From JAVBUZ01 sp031554725 (GTDB lineage Bacteria; Bacillota; Clostridia; Lachnospirales; Lachnospiraceae), in the NCBI GenBank assembly GCA_031554725.1, contig JAVBUZ010000073.1, forward strand, positions 1-30,916: a DNA stretch of 30,916 bases. Reading direction: 5' to 3'. The notes beneath the pieces are model-generated. The model was not told where the DNA came from. It worked only from the letters and a program-made list of their open reading frames with translations, and did not search any database. The translations under genes were made by a program, and so were the position numbers. Positions 24,649 to 30,916 of the stretch are shown one piece after another (position 1 is the first letter of the stretch; every line of letters begins with the position of its first letter).

Positions 24649-25371
24649 CTACTTCTGAAATTCTATTATCCGGCCACCGTGATTATAGATATTCATCTTT
24701 TCACTTCTGGCAAAACCGATTAATGTCATTCCTTTTTCTTCTGCGAGCTGCACACTATTAGCGGTGGGTGCCGAAACACTAACTGCCATAGTAATTTTTG
24801 CCTTACATAATTTACTCATCATATCTGAGGGAACACGGCCTGATAAGAAAATAAGGCCATTTGAAAGATTGATTTTTTCCAGAAGCGCTGTTCCAATTAC
24901 CTTGTCAAGCGCATTATGTCTGCCAATATCCTCGCAAAACAAATCCCTGCTGCCATCCTTGCTTACAAAACGTGCACTATGTGCATTACCTGTTTGGGCA
25001 AAAATGTTTGACTGGCAAGAAAACTGTTCCATAAGCTCTCTAATTTCCTTTAGGGAAACAACATATTTTTCTGTGCGCTTATATGAAACTTCCTCTGTTT
25101 CCTTTTGAGGTATTTCTTCCACTATAAAGTCTGCTTTTGCATCTTCTTCGGTAAGCGTCCATGTATAACCGCCACAAGTAATATCTACACCCTGCTCTGT
25201 ATATAGATAACCAACTGCTAATTCCACCAGTGAAACCCTAGTACAATACAGCTTATCTACTCTGTCTTTATAATGAACACAAAGCATATACTCCGAAAGC
25301 ATCTTATCCGTCTTTTGAAAAATGCCTTCTACTGTGGCTTTATGTATCATTACATCCCTTGTAATAGCCAT
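24649..25371 (-). CDS. fdhD: FdhD-family formate dehydrogenase accessory protein
   Basis: 240 aa. FdhD proteins pass sulfur from a cysteine desulfurase to the molybdenum cofactor of formate dehydrogenase. The family core is clear: QTGNAHSARF (126-135), EDIGRHNALDKVIG (147-160), SGRVPSDM (177-184) and SAPTANSVQLA (200-210). The CxxC (usually CGxC) pair before the TGxxHxA block, used for sulfur transfer in Escherichia coli FdhD, is not present; only Cys119 lies near. The protein is also shorter than most. It is the first gene after the promoter at 25412-25440 and precedes the two enzyme genes. GGGAG lies before the ATG. Confidence 0.9.
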   Translation of the reverse strand: MAITRDVMIHKATVEGIFQKTDKMLSEYMLCVHYKDRVDKLYCTRVSLVELAVGYLYTEQGVDITCGGYTWTLTEEDAKADFIVEEIPQKETEEVSYKRTEKYVVSLKEIRELMEQFSCQSNIFAQTGNAHSARFVSKDGSRDLFCEDIGRHNALDKVIGTALLEKINLSNGLIFLSGRVPSDMMSKLCKAKITMAVSVSAPTANSVQLAEEKGMTLIGFARSEKMNIYNHGGRIIEFQK

Positions 25372-25411
25372 TTTGTTTCTCCCTAAATTGCCTAAATTTT
25401 ATGTCATAATT

Positions 25412-25440
25412 ACTATACTTTATTCTACATGTAAATACAA
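25412..25440 (-). promoter_or_regulatory. Promoter of the fdhD-formate dehydrogenase operon
   Basis: TTGTAT (25435-25440) and TATAGT (25412-25417) are 17 nt apart on the minus strand, about 40 nt before fdhD. Directly upstream of the -35 lie two direct repeats, as expected for an activator site. Confidence 0.65.
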
Positions 25441-25443
25441 TTT

Positions 25444-25480
25444 AATTAATCTTTTAACAAATAAATTAATCTTTTAACAA
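25444..25480 (-). promoter_or_regulatory. Tandem 17-bp direct repeats upstream of the fdhD promoter
   Basis: TTGTTAAAAGATTAATT occurs twice, at 25464-25480 and 25444-25460, on the minus strand. The period is 20 bp, close to two turns of the helix, and the repeats end 3 bp before the -35 box. They begin one base after the mogA stop codon. This geometry fits two activator molecules on the same face of the DNA. The regulator is unknown. Confidence 0.6.
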
Positions 25481-25481
25481 G

Positions 25482-25985
25482 CTATTTTCTTGCGCATTCA
25501 CCAGTTTTCCCCGACATAATAAGAATTCCGTGCTCTAATTCTGGCAATAAATATTCCAGCGTTTCCCTAACTGCTTTTGGACTTCCCGGCAGGTTAATAA
25601 TAAGTGTTTGATTACGCATAACACTTACCCCACGGCTCAACATTGCTCGCTTTGTAATTGTCATACTATAGCTTCTTATTGCCTCTGCAATTCCTGGTAC
25701 ATTCTTAGTTGCTGCACGCAGAGTTGCTTCCGGGGTATTATCTCTTGGTGATAGACCAGTACCTCCTGTGGTAAAAATAACATCCACCTTTTCCACATCT
25801 GCAATTCTAACTAGCTCTTCATAAATAAGCTCTTCTTCATCCGAAATTACCTTATAGGATTCTACAATATAACCATTCTCTTCTAGATACTGTTTTATTA
25901 TTGGCCCACTTTGGTCTTCTCTCTCGCCGATTGCACCTTTATCACTTAAGGTAAGCACTGATGCTATAAATTTATTCTTCAACAT
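25482..25985 (-). CDS. mogA: Molybdopterin adenylyltransferase (MogA/MoaB family)
   Basis: A 167-aa MogA/MoaB-fold protein that adenylates molybdopterin before molybdenum insertion. Signatures are VLTLSDKGAIGEREDQSG, TTGGTGLSPRDNTPEAT and NLPGSPKAV. The ATG at 25983-25985 was chosen because GGAG lies 9 nt upstream; an in-frame ATG at 25994 and a TTG at 26000 lie closer to or before that site. It overlaps the MOSC gene by 14 nt. The stop is TAG. Confidence 0.92.
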   Translation of the reverse strand: MLKNKFIASVLTLSDKGAIGEREDQSGPIIKQYLEENGYIVESYKVISDEEELIYEELVRIADVEKVDVIFTTGGTGLSPRDNTPEATLRAATKNVPGIAEAIRSYSMTITKRAMLSRGVSVMRNQTLIINLPGSPKAVRETLEYLLPELEHGILIMSGKTGECARK

Positions 25986-26403
25986 ACATTTCATCTCCAA
26001 CTGCTATTTCACCACCCTTTAAAACTCTGGCGAAAACACCTTCTCTCGGCATAATACAGTCCCCCACCTGCTTATGTATCTCGCAGTGGGAATGACACTG
26101 TTTACCAATTTGAGTCATTTCCAAAACCACCTCATTACAACGAAAAATAGTTCCAATTGGAAAACTCTTAAAATCAAAGCCCTCTACCAATAAATTTTCA
26201 CCAAAAGCTCCATCCGCTACATTGGCTCCCCTACTGCGAAAGGCTTCTACCGCATCATAAGATAACAAACTTACCTGCCTGTGCCAATTTCCTGCATGGG
26301 CATCCTTCTCCAAACCAAATTCCTCTATCAATCGGCACTTCTCAATATTTTTCTTTGCTGTACCTTTTTGTTCACTTATACATACTGCAATAACTTTTCC
26401 CAT
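25972..26403 (-). CDS. MOSC-domain protein
   Basis: A 143-aa stand-alone MOSC domain, a fold associated with molybdenum cofactor sulfur chemistry. Visible blocks are GLEKDAHAGNWHRQVSLLS, GAFGENLLVEG and QIGKQCHSHCEIHKQVGDC, whose Cys residues are the likely reactive sites. Small clostridial MOSC proteins are often placed between moaA and mogA, as here; their exact reaction is not established. I took the second of two adjacent ATGs because AAAGGAG is 5 nt from it. The end overlaps mogA. Confidence 0.9.
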   Translation of the reverse strand: MGKVIAVCISEQKGTAKKNIEKCRLIEEFGLEKDAHAGNWHRQVSLLSYDAVEAFRSRGANVADGAFGENLLVEGFDFKSFPIGTIFRCNEVVLEMTQIGKQCHSHCEIHKQVGDCIMPREGVFARVLKGGEIAVGDEMYVEE

Positions 26404-26443
26404 CATATCTCCTTTCCAATTTGTGCAAACTAAGTCTCTGAAC

Positions 26444-26593
26444 GTGTCGCGCGAACCAACTTACGTCCATATTGTGTCGCCGCCGGGCAACTTGCGTTTG
26501 TTATTGTGTCGCCGCCTGGCAACTTTGAGCTTTGCTCAAATTGCCGAGCGAACCAACTTACGTTTATTATTGTGTCGCCGCCGGGCGACACAA
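26444..26593. repeat. GC-rich ~33-bp repeat cluster with terminal hairpin
   Basis: ATTGTGTCGCCGCC occurs at 26471-26484, 26503-26516 and 26569-26582, with spacings of 32 and 66 bp. AACTTACGT or AACTTGCGT precedes each copy. A small hairpin, TTTGAGC-TTT-GCTCAAA (26524-26540), replaces one copy. At the moaA end, TTGTGTCGCC and GGCGACACAA (26570-26593) form a perfect 10-bp stem, starting immediately after the moaA stop codon. The stretch is much richer in G+C than its neighbours and lies between moaA and the MOSC gene. There is no T-run, so it is a poor terminator. Confidence 0.7.
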
Positions 26594-27577
26594 TTAGCCA
26601 CCGATCTGCACCATTTTTCTTTTATCTTCTTCACTGCCCTTTTCCTTATCCCTTAGGAAGTTATGTGCCAAGGGCTTATCTAATATCGCATTTTCAATTT
26701 CCAGTCTGATTTCCTCATCACTAAGGCCCCCTCTAAGAAGTGGTTTTAGCTCTATCCCATCATTATAATGTAAGCATAGCTTTAATCGACCTTCTGCGGT
26801 TAGTCTTACTCTATTGCACTCATGGCAAAAGCTGTGAGACATGGGACTAATAAAACCAATTCTGCCCTTAAAGCCTTCAAATTCATAATACCTTGCTGGG
26901 CCATTTAATCTTTCTTTTTCCGAAGCCTTTGGCTTGCCATAAAATTTTTCCAAGTTTTTAAAATTTTCGTCAGAAGGAATCCCCTCATACTGGCTGCCAC
27001 AGCCAATGGGCATCAGCTCTATAAATCTTACATCAATCGCATTTGCCTTTGCTAGCCCAGCAATGGCTTCTATCTCTGTCTCATTCAGCTGTCTACTAGG
27101 AACACAATTAATTTTAAGCTTAAAATTCATTTTTTTGGCAACTTCAATAGATTCCATGACCCTTGCAAACTCATCTCTACCTGTAATCCGTTTGAAATTA
27201 TCTGCCTCTAAAGTATCCAAGCTGATATTTACACTTTCCAAGCCACCATTTATCAACTGCTCTGCCATATCTCCCAATAACACGCCGTTGGTTGTCATCG
27301 CAATTTCTTTTATTCCTTCACATCCTCTATGAATATCATCAATAAGCTTCACAATATTTTTTCTAACCAGCGGTTCTCCCCCAGTTATTCTAATCCTTCT
27401 TACACCGAGTCCCTCCATGATTTTTACCACACGGTATATCTCTTCCAGTGTCAATATTTCTTCATGGGGAATACAGTTAACGCCTTCCTTCGGCATACAA
27501 TAGCCACAGCGAAGATTGCATTTATCCGTTACAGATATTCTTAAATAATTTATATTACGTCCAAAACTGTCTTTCAT
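26594..27577 (-). CDS. moaA: GTP 3',8-cyclase MoaA
   Basis: A 327-aa radical SAM enzyme for the first step of molybdenum cofactor synthesis, with MoaC. The radical SAM cluster motif is CNLRCGYC (Cys 20, 24, 27). The second C-terminal 4Fe-4S site is FCHECNRVRLT with a further Cys in LKLCL. The protein ends in Gly-Gly (QIGG), the conserved tail needed for activity in MoaA. The length is normal. It lies 23 nt after modC and is followed by the repeat cluster. Confidence 0.97.
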   Translation of the reverse strand: MKDSFGRNINYLRISVTDKCNLRCGYCMPKEGVNCIPHEEILTLEEIYRVVKIMEGLGVRRIRITGGEPLVRKNIVKLIDDIHRGCEGIKEIAMTTNGVLLGDMAEQLINGGLESVNISLDTLEADNFKRITGRDEFARVMESIEVAKKMNFKLKINCVPSRQLNETEIEAIAGLAKANAIDVRFIELMPIGCGSQYEGIPSDENFKNLEKFYGKPKASEKERLNGPARYYEFEGFKGRIGFISPMSHSFCHECNRVRLTAEGRLKLCLHYNDGIELKPLLRGGLSDEEIRLEIENAILDKPLAHNFLRDKEKGSEEDKRKMVQIGG

Positions 27578-27600
27578 AATTAATCCTCTATCCCTTCAAA

Positions 27601-28659
27601 CTAATGTAATATCATTAGCTCATGCGTAGGAAGCTTAAGCCAAAGTGACTTTCCATCCATTCTCGTCCATGCATCCTTTGATACCTCGTATCGCATAGTG
27701 GACCATTCTTCCATGCACGTATTTCCCCTTTGTCTAAAAAGCAAAATCATAGAAAAGGTATCTTCAATTACTTTTATAATCTCACACTCTACTACATTAT
27801 GTTCTTCCATACCCTCTACCACTTCAAAGAAGTGAGCACGAAAACCTACATAGGAGCCTTCTGGTTTCTCTAGCTTTAGCTTGATTCCCCAGTCTGTTGC
27901 AAAGCACTCACCGTTTTCTAAGCGCTCTATCCTGCTTAGGTTTTTACAACCCGTTAAGAGTGCTGCTGGAAGTGTCTTAGGAGAATGAAACAATTCTTTT
28001 TTTGCTTCTACTTGTATCATTTCCCCACGGTCCATAACTCCGATTCTATCACTCAACCGAAAAACCTCATTTCTATCATGGGAAACCAATATAACATCTT
28101 TTCCATAAGCCGCCATCACCTTCATAACTTCTTGTTCCATTTGCCATTTTAAGTGATTGTCTAGTGCAGAAAAGGGTTCATCTAATAAAATCATCTGCGG
28201 CTCTCCTGCCATAAGTCGTGCAAGTGCCGCCCTCTGCTTTTGTCCTCCTGAAAGCTGGCTAGGGTATAATTCTTCCTTTCCATCTAGTGCAAAGCGAGCT
28301 ATATACTCATGGGCCTTTTTCTCATCCTCACTTTTTTTCTTAAAATGATTCTTTTGTATGGCACATAAAATATTTTCTAACACTGTCATATTTGGAAATA
28401 GGGCATAATCCTGAAACAAATACCCTACATTTCGTTCTCTTGCGGGGACATTTATCTTCTTTGCCGAATCAAACAATACCCTGTCATTTAAAATGATAAC
28501 ACCCTTATCTGGTGTTTCAATTCCCGCTATGCATTTTAGGGTCAGGCTCTTTCCTGAGCCCGATGCTCCCAAAATGGCAAAGCTTTCTTGCTTCATTTCA
28601 AATTTCGCTTTTAACTGAAAGCTGCCCAGTTTTTTTTCAATGTCTACATAGAGGCTCAT
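27601..28659 (-). CDS. modC: Molybdate ABC transporter ATPase
   Basis: A 352-aa ATPase. Walker A GASGSGKS (31-38), signature LSGGQKQR (about 135-142), Walker B MILLDEPFSALD, and switch His in VSHD are intact. A C-terminal extension of about 120 residues includes a VGFRAHFFEV segment typical of TOBE-like domains of ModC/PotA-type ATPases. It overlaps modB by 4 nt (ATGA), which with modA identifies it as the molybdate, possibly also tungstate, importer. Confidence 0.93.
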   Translation of the reverse strand: MSLYVDIEKKLGSFQLKAKFEMKQESFAILGASGSGKSLTLKCIAGIETPDKGVIILNDRVLFDSAKKINVPARERNVGYLFQDYALFPNMTVLENILCAIQKNHFKKKSEDEKKAHEYIARFALDGKEELYPSQLSGGQKQRAALARLMAGEPQMILLDEPFSALDNHLKWQMEQEVMKVMAAYGKDVILVSHDRNEVFRLSDRIGVMDRGEMIQVEAKKELFHSPKTLPAALLTGCKNLSRIERLENGECFATDWGIKLKLEKPEGSYVGFRAHFFEVVEGMEEHNVVECEIIKVIEDTFSMILLFRQRGNTCMEEWSTMRYEVSKDAWTRMDGKSLWLKLPTHELMILH

Positions 28660-29333
28660 ACTATAACCTCACGTTTCTGATATTCTAACCAATAATTCAT
28701 TAGAAGAATTGTGCTTATAGAAATCGCCATAATCACAAGCACCCACTGATAAGCTAGCTGTCTATTTCCACCCTGTACTGCTGTGTATATAGCCACCGCC
28801 ATGGTTTGGGTCTTTCCCGGAATATTTCCTGCAAGCATGATGGTTGCACCAAATTCTCCAATAGCTCTAGCAAAAGCAAGAATAGTTGCCGCCCCAATTC
28901 CGGGCCAGCAATTCGGCAAAATAACTTTTATAATGATTGTCCACTCTCCAAGTCCCAAGGTTCTTGCCGCGTAGATTAAATTCTTATCCACCTGTTCTAG
29001 AGCACCTCTTGTAGTGCGATACATAATTGGAAAAGAAACTACTGTGGCCGCAATCACGGCTCCCTGCCACTGAAAAACCACACTAGCACCAAGACCTGCT
29101 AAAACCTTTCCTACCACTCCGTTGCTACCGAAAACAAGTAACAAGAAAAATCCCACTACCGTTGGCGGCAATACCATGGGTAAGGAAAATAAAGAATCTA
29201 GTATATTACGCCCTCTCTTCATGGAAACTACTAGCTTCGCCGCTAGTATTCCTAAAAAGAAGGTTACGAAGGTGGCAAGTAGTGCCACCTTCATGGATAT
29301 AAATAAGGGTGAAAAATCCATATTGCTAACCAT
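28656..29333 (-). CDS. modB: Molybdate ABC transporter permease
   Basis: A 225-aa integral membrane protein with about five transmembrane segments. It has the ModB pattern LPMVLPPTVVGFFLL and the EAA loop AARTLGLGEWTIIIKVILP that docks on ModC, followed by ARAIGEFGATIMLAGNIPG. Nine nt separate it from modA. The first ATG is preceded by AAAGGA; a second ATG four codons later cannot be excluded. Confidence 0.95.
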   Translation of the reverse strand: MVSNMDFSPLFISMKVALLATFVTFFLGILAAKLVVSMKRGRNILDSLFSLPMVLPPTVVGFFLLLVFGSNGVVGKVLAGLGASVVFQWQGAVIAATVVSFPIMYRTTRGALEQVDKNLIYAARTLGLGEWTIIIKVILPNCWPGIGAATILAFARAIGEFGATIMLAGNIPGKTQTMAVAIYTAVQGGNRQLAYQWVLVIMAISISTILLMNYWLEYQKREVIV

Positions 29334-29342
29334 CCCTTTCCT

Positions 29343-30128
29343 TTACTTTGTTAAAGGTGTAAATCCATAAGATGCAAATAGCTCTGAAATACTTTCTGTC
29401 TGCAAATATTCTACAAATGCCGTTGCCTCTTTTTTGCTCTTAGATGCTTCGATAACGCCTGCTGGGTAGATGATCTTTTTGCAAGAAGCTTCTGGTGCCT
29501 CACATACCACAGTTACTTTGTTGCTGCTCATGGCATCGGTTGCGTACACAATACCACAATCTACTTCCGCTTCCTCAACCCAAGCAAGAACGGTTCTTAC
29601 GTCTGTTCCATAGTTTGCCTTGGCAGAAGCTTCCTCATAAATACCTAAAGAATTAAAAATTTCTTCTGCATACTGTCCTGCTGGAACACTAGAAGGCTCT
29701 CCAACACCAATCATTTTTACCTCATCACCAATAATTTCCTCAAAAGATGATAAGGTACTTCCAGCACTACTAGGCACAATTAACACTACCTTATTTTCTA
29801 AAAGTTCAACAACGGAAGCCTCATCCATTAGCCTCTGTTCCTTTAATGCATTCATCTGCTTTGTTGCTGCTGAAATAAAAATGTCTGCTTCTGCGCCTTC
29901 TTCAATTTGAGTTTGAAGAGCACCTGAGCCTGCATAAGAAAACAGTAAGGTAACATCTGGGTTTTTAGTTTCATAAAGCTCTTTTATTTCATTACATACA
30001 TCCGTTAGACTTGCTGCGGCAAGAATAGTTAGCTCGGTCTTTTTACTTTCTGTTCCTGCACATTCTGTTAAACTAACAAAAGTCATTACTATAATCAAAA
30101 CACTTACTAATAATTTATTTTTTTTCAT
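29343..30128 (-). CDS. modA: Molybdate-binding protein
   Basis: A 261-aa extracytoplasmic binding protein. LTILAAASLTDVCNEI and FSYAGSGALQTQIEEGAEADIFISA are the ModA ligand-binding blocks. The N-terminal signal is clear. The expected lipobox is atypical (SLTEC, Glu before Cys23), so lipidation is uncertain. The ATG at 30126-30128 was chosen: GGAG lies 6 nt upstream, while the frame's earlier GTG at 30138-30140 overlaps that site. It begins 23 nt after moaC and heads modABC. Confidence 0.95.
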   Translation of the reverse strand: MKKNKLLVSVLIIVMTFVSLTECAGTESKKTELTILAAASLTDVCNEIKELYETKNPDVTLLFSYAGSGALQTQIEEGAEADIFISAATKQMNALKEQRLMDEASVVELLENKVVLIVPSSAGSTLSSFEEIIGDEVKMIGVGEPSSVPAGQYAEEIFNSLGIYEEASAKANYGTDVRTVLAWVEEAEVDCGIVYATDAMSSNKVTVVCEAPEASCKKIIYPAGVIEASKSKKEATAFVEYLQTESISELFASYGFTPLTK

Positions 30129-30151
30129 AATGCACTCCACATCATTATTTT

Positions 30152-30631
30152 TTATGGAGTTTGTCTTTGGTAATGACCGCTCTTTCCTCCGATTTTTTCT
30201 AACAGGCAGATTTCGTGAATTACCATAGACTTATCCATAGCTTTACACATATCATATATTGTTAGCAGTGCCACGGATGCACCGGTTAAGGCTTCCATTT
30301 CTACGCCCGTTCTACCCTTTAGCTTTGCTGTGCAAAGTACCTCAATTACCTGATCCTCTTGAAAGGAAAAATCTACAGTAACCTTGGTTAGCATAAGGGG
30401 ATGACACATGGGAATAAGCTCTGAGGTCTTTTTTGCTGCCATGATGCCTGCAATTCTTGCTGTAGCAAGAACGTCTCCCTTTTTCGCCGTTCCATTTGTA
30501 ATTGCTTCAAATACTTCTTTATTTACTTTGATAGCGCCCTTTGCAGTAGCCACTCTTTCTGTTACTTCTTTATCTGTCACATCTACCATAATGGCATTTC
30601 CCTGTTCATCCAAATGGGTAAATCCTGTCAT
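30152..30631 (-). CDS. moaC: Cyclic pyranopterin monophosphate synthase
   Basis: A 159-aa enzyme that converts the MoaA product to cyclic pyranopterin monophosphate. FTHLDEQGNAIMVDVTDK, PMCHPLMLTKV, KGRTGVEMEALTGAS and KAMDKSM are diagnostic, with Asp in DKSM at the active site. The ATG at 30629-30631 has GGAGG 8 nt upstream and gives the usual family length; the frame is open 26 codons further but without family similarity. It starts 37 nt after the upstream gene. Confidence 0.97.
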   Translation of the reverse strand: MTGFTHLDEQGNAIMVDVTDKEVTERVATAKGAIKVNKEVFEAITNGTAKKGDVLATARIAGIMAAKKTSELIPMCHPLMLTKVTVDFSFQEDQVIEVLCTAKLKGRTGVEMEALTGASVALLTIYDMCKAMDKSMVIHEICLLEKIGGKSGHYQRQTP

Positions 30632-30668
30632 ATACGTTTCCTCCTTACCTGCTGTGGCAAGCCTTCTT

Positions 30669-30916
30669 CTACTTTCCAAATCCGCAATTAGGGAAATGGC
30701 ATACCTCACAATTTAAGCAAAGCCCACCTTCGCCAAGGCTTTGTATTTTACTTGCTGTTAAATGCTCCCCTACGCAAACTCTTGGCAAGATTAGGTCAAA
30801 AATAGTTCTCTTTGCATACATAACACAACCGGGCAAGCCCATAATAGGAATCTGTTTTCCTTCAAACTCATAATAGGCAAGTAAAAACATGGCCCCTGGA
30901 AGAACAGGTGCGCCAT
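30669..30916 (-). CDS. Molybdopterin-binding protein, C-terminal part (cut by window edge)
   Basis: About 82 codons, open to the right edge. The end reads GAPVLPGAMFLLAYY, then PIMGLPGCVMYAKRTIFDL, and finishes with a Cys4 tail (CLNCEVCHFPNC). This matches the C-terminus of the clostridial MoeA-related molybdopterin-binding proteins that accompany formate dehydrogenase and xanthine dehydrogenase genes. The Cys tail could hold zinc or an iron-sulfur centre; that is inference. It is the first gene of the molybdenum block in this window and stops with TAG 37 nt before moaC. Confidence 0.8.
   Translation of the reverse strand, partial: GAPVLPGAMFLLAYYEFEGKQIPIMGLPGCVMYAKRTIFDLILPRVCVGEHLTASKIQSLGEGGLCLNCEVCHFPNCGFGK

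Noticed and set aside
26444..26593. Degenerate CRISPR array
   Set aside because: There are only three imperfect units, the intervals resemble each other, and no cas genes are in the window.

Overview
The window looks like the chromosome of a low-GC, spore-forming anaerobic Firmicute, most likely Lachnospiraceae (Clostridium cluster XIVa). The reasons are the Firmicutes rimP-nusA-rnpM-ylxQ-infB-rbfA-nrnA-truB-ribF gene order, a sporulation gene (spoIIIAA) at the left edge, and a Cys-type formate dehydrogenase with its molybdenum cofactor genes. Genus is not resolved. Every gene I can support lies on the minus strand, so transcription runs from high to low coordinates.

Right part (about 20.1-30.9 kb): a molybdenum and formate block. 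In transcription order it holds the end of a molybdopterin-binding protein, moaC, modABC (molybdate uptake), moaA, a MOSC protein and mogA. A well-formed promoter with two 17-bp direct repeats just upstream follows, then fdhD, an unusual NuoF-fragment/GltD-type flavoprotein, and a NuoG-like formate dehydrogenase catalytic subunit with Cys instead of selenocysteine. A very long hairpin closes the block.

Middle (about 14.55-19.9 kb): a compact six-gene cassette that I do not recognise as a named system. It encodes a membrane-anchored protein with two thioredoxin folds (CQSC and CPDC), an NHL beta-propeller lipoprotein, two MacB/FtsX-like permeases, their ATPase, and an 88-aa secreted peptide with six cysteines in its mature part. 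A strong terminator ends the cassette. This is the best candidate here for an undescribed system: export, folding or sensing of a disulfide-rich peptide.

Translation block (about 5.8-14.54 kb): a sigma-A promoter and a roughly 225-nt structured leader precede rimP, nusA, rnpM (ylxR), ylxQ, infB, rbfA, nrnA, truB and ribF, mostly overlapping or closely spaced. infB carries an in-frame TAG exactly between the C1 and C2 domains, where a Glu codon is expected. IF2 would therefore be made as two polypeptides unless this is a sequence error.

Left part (1-5.8 kb): an SH3b-NlpC/P60 secreted hydrolase with its own promoter and terminator, a 151-bp multi-armed palindrome of unknown nature, trpS with its own promoter, rpsO with a structured leader (probable S15 autoregulation), pnp with a structured leader and terminator, and then the first 40 codons of spoIIIAA behind a plausible sigma-E promoter.
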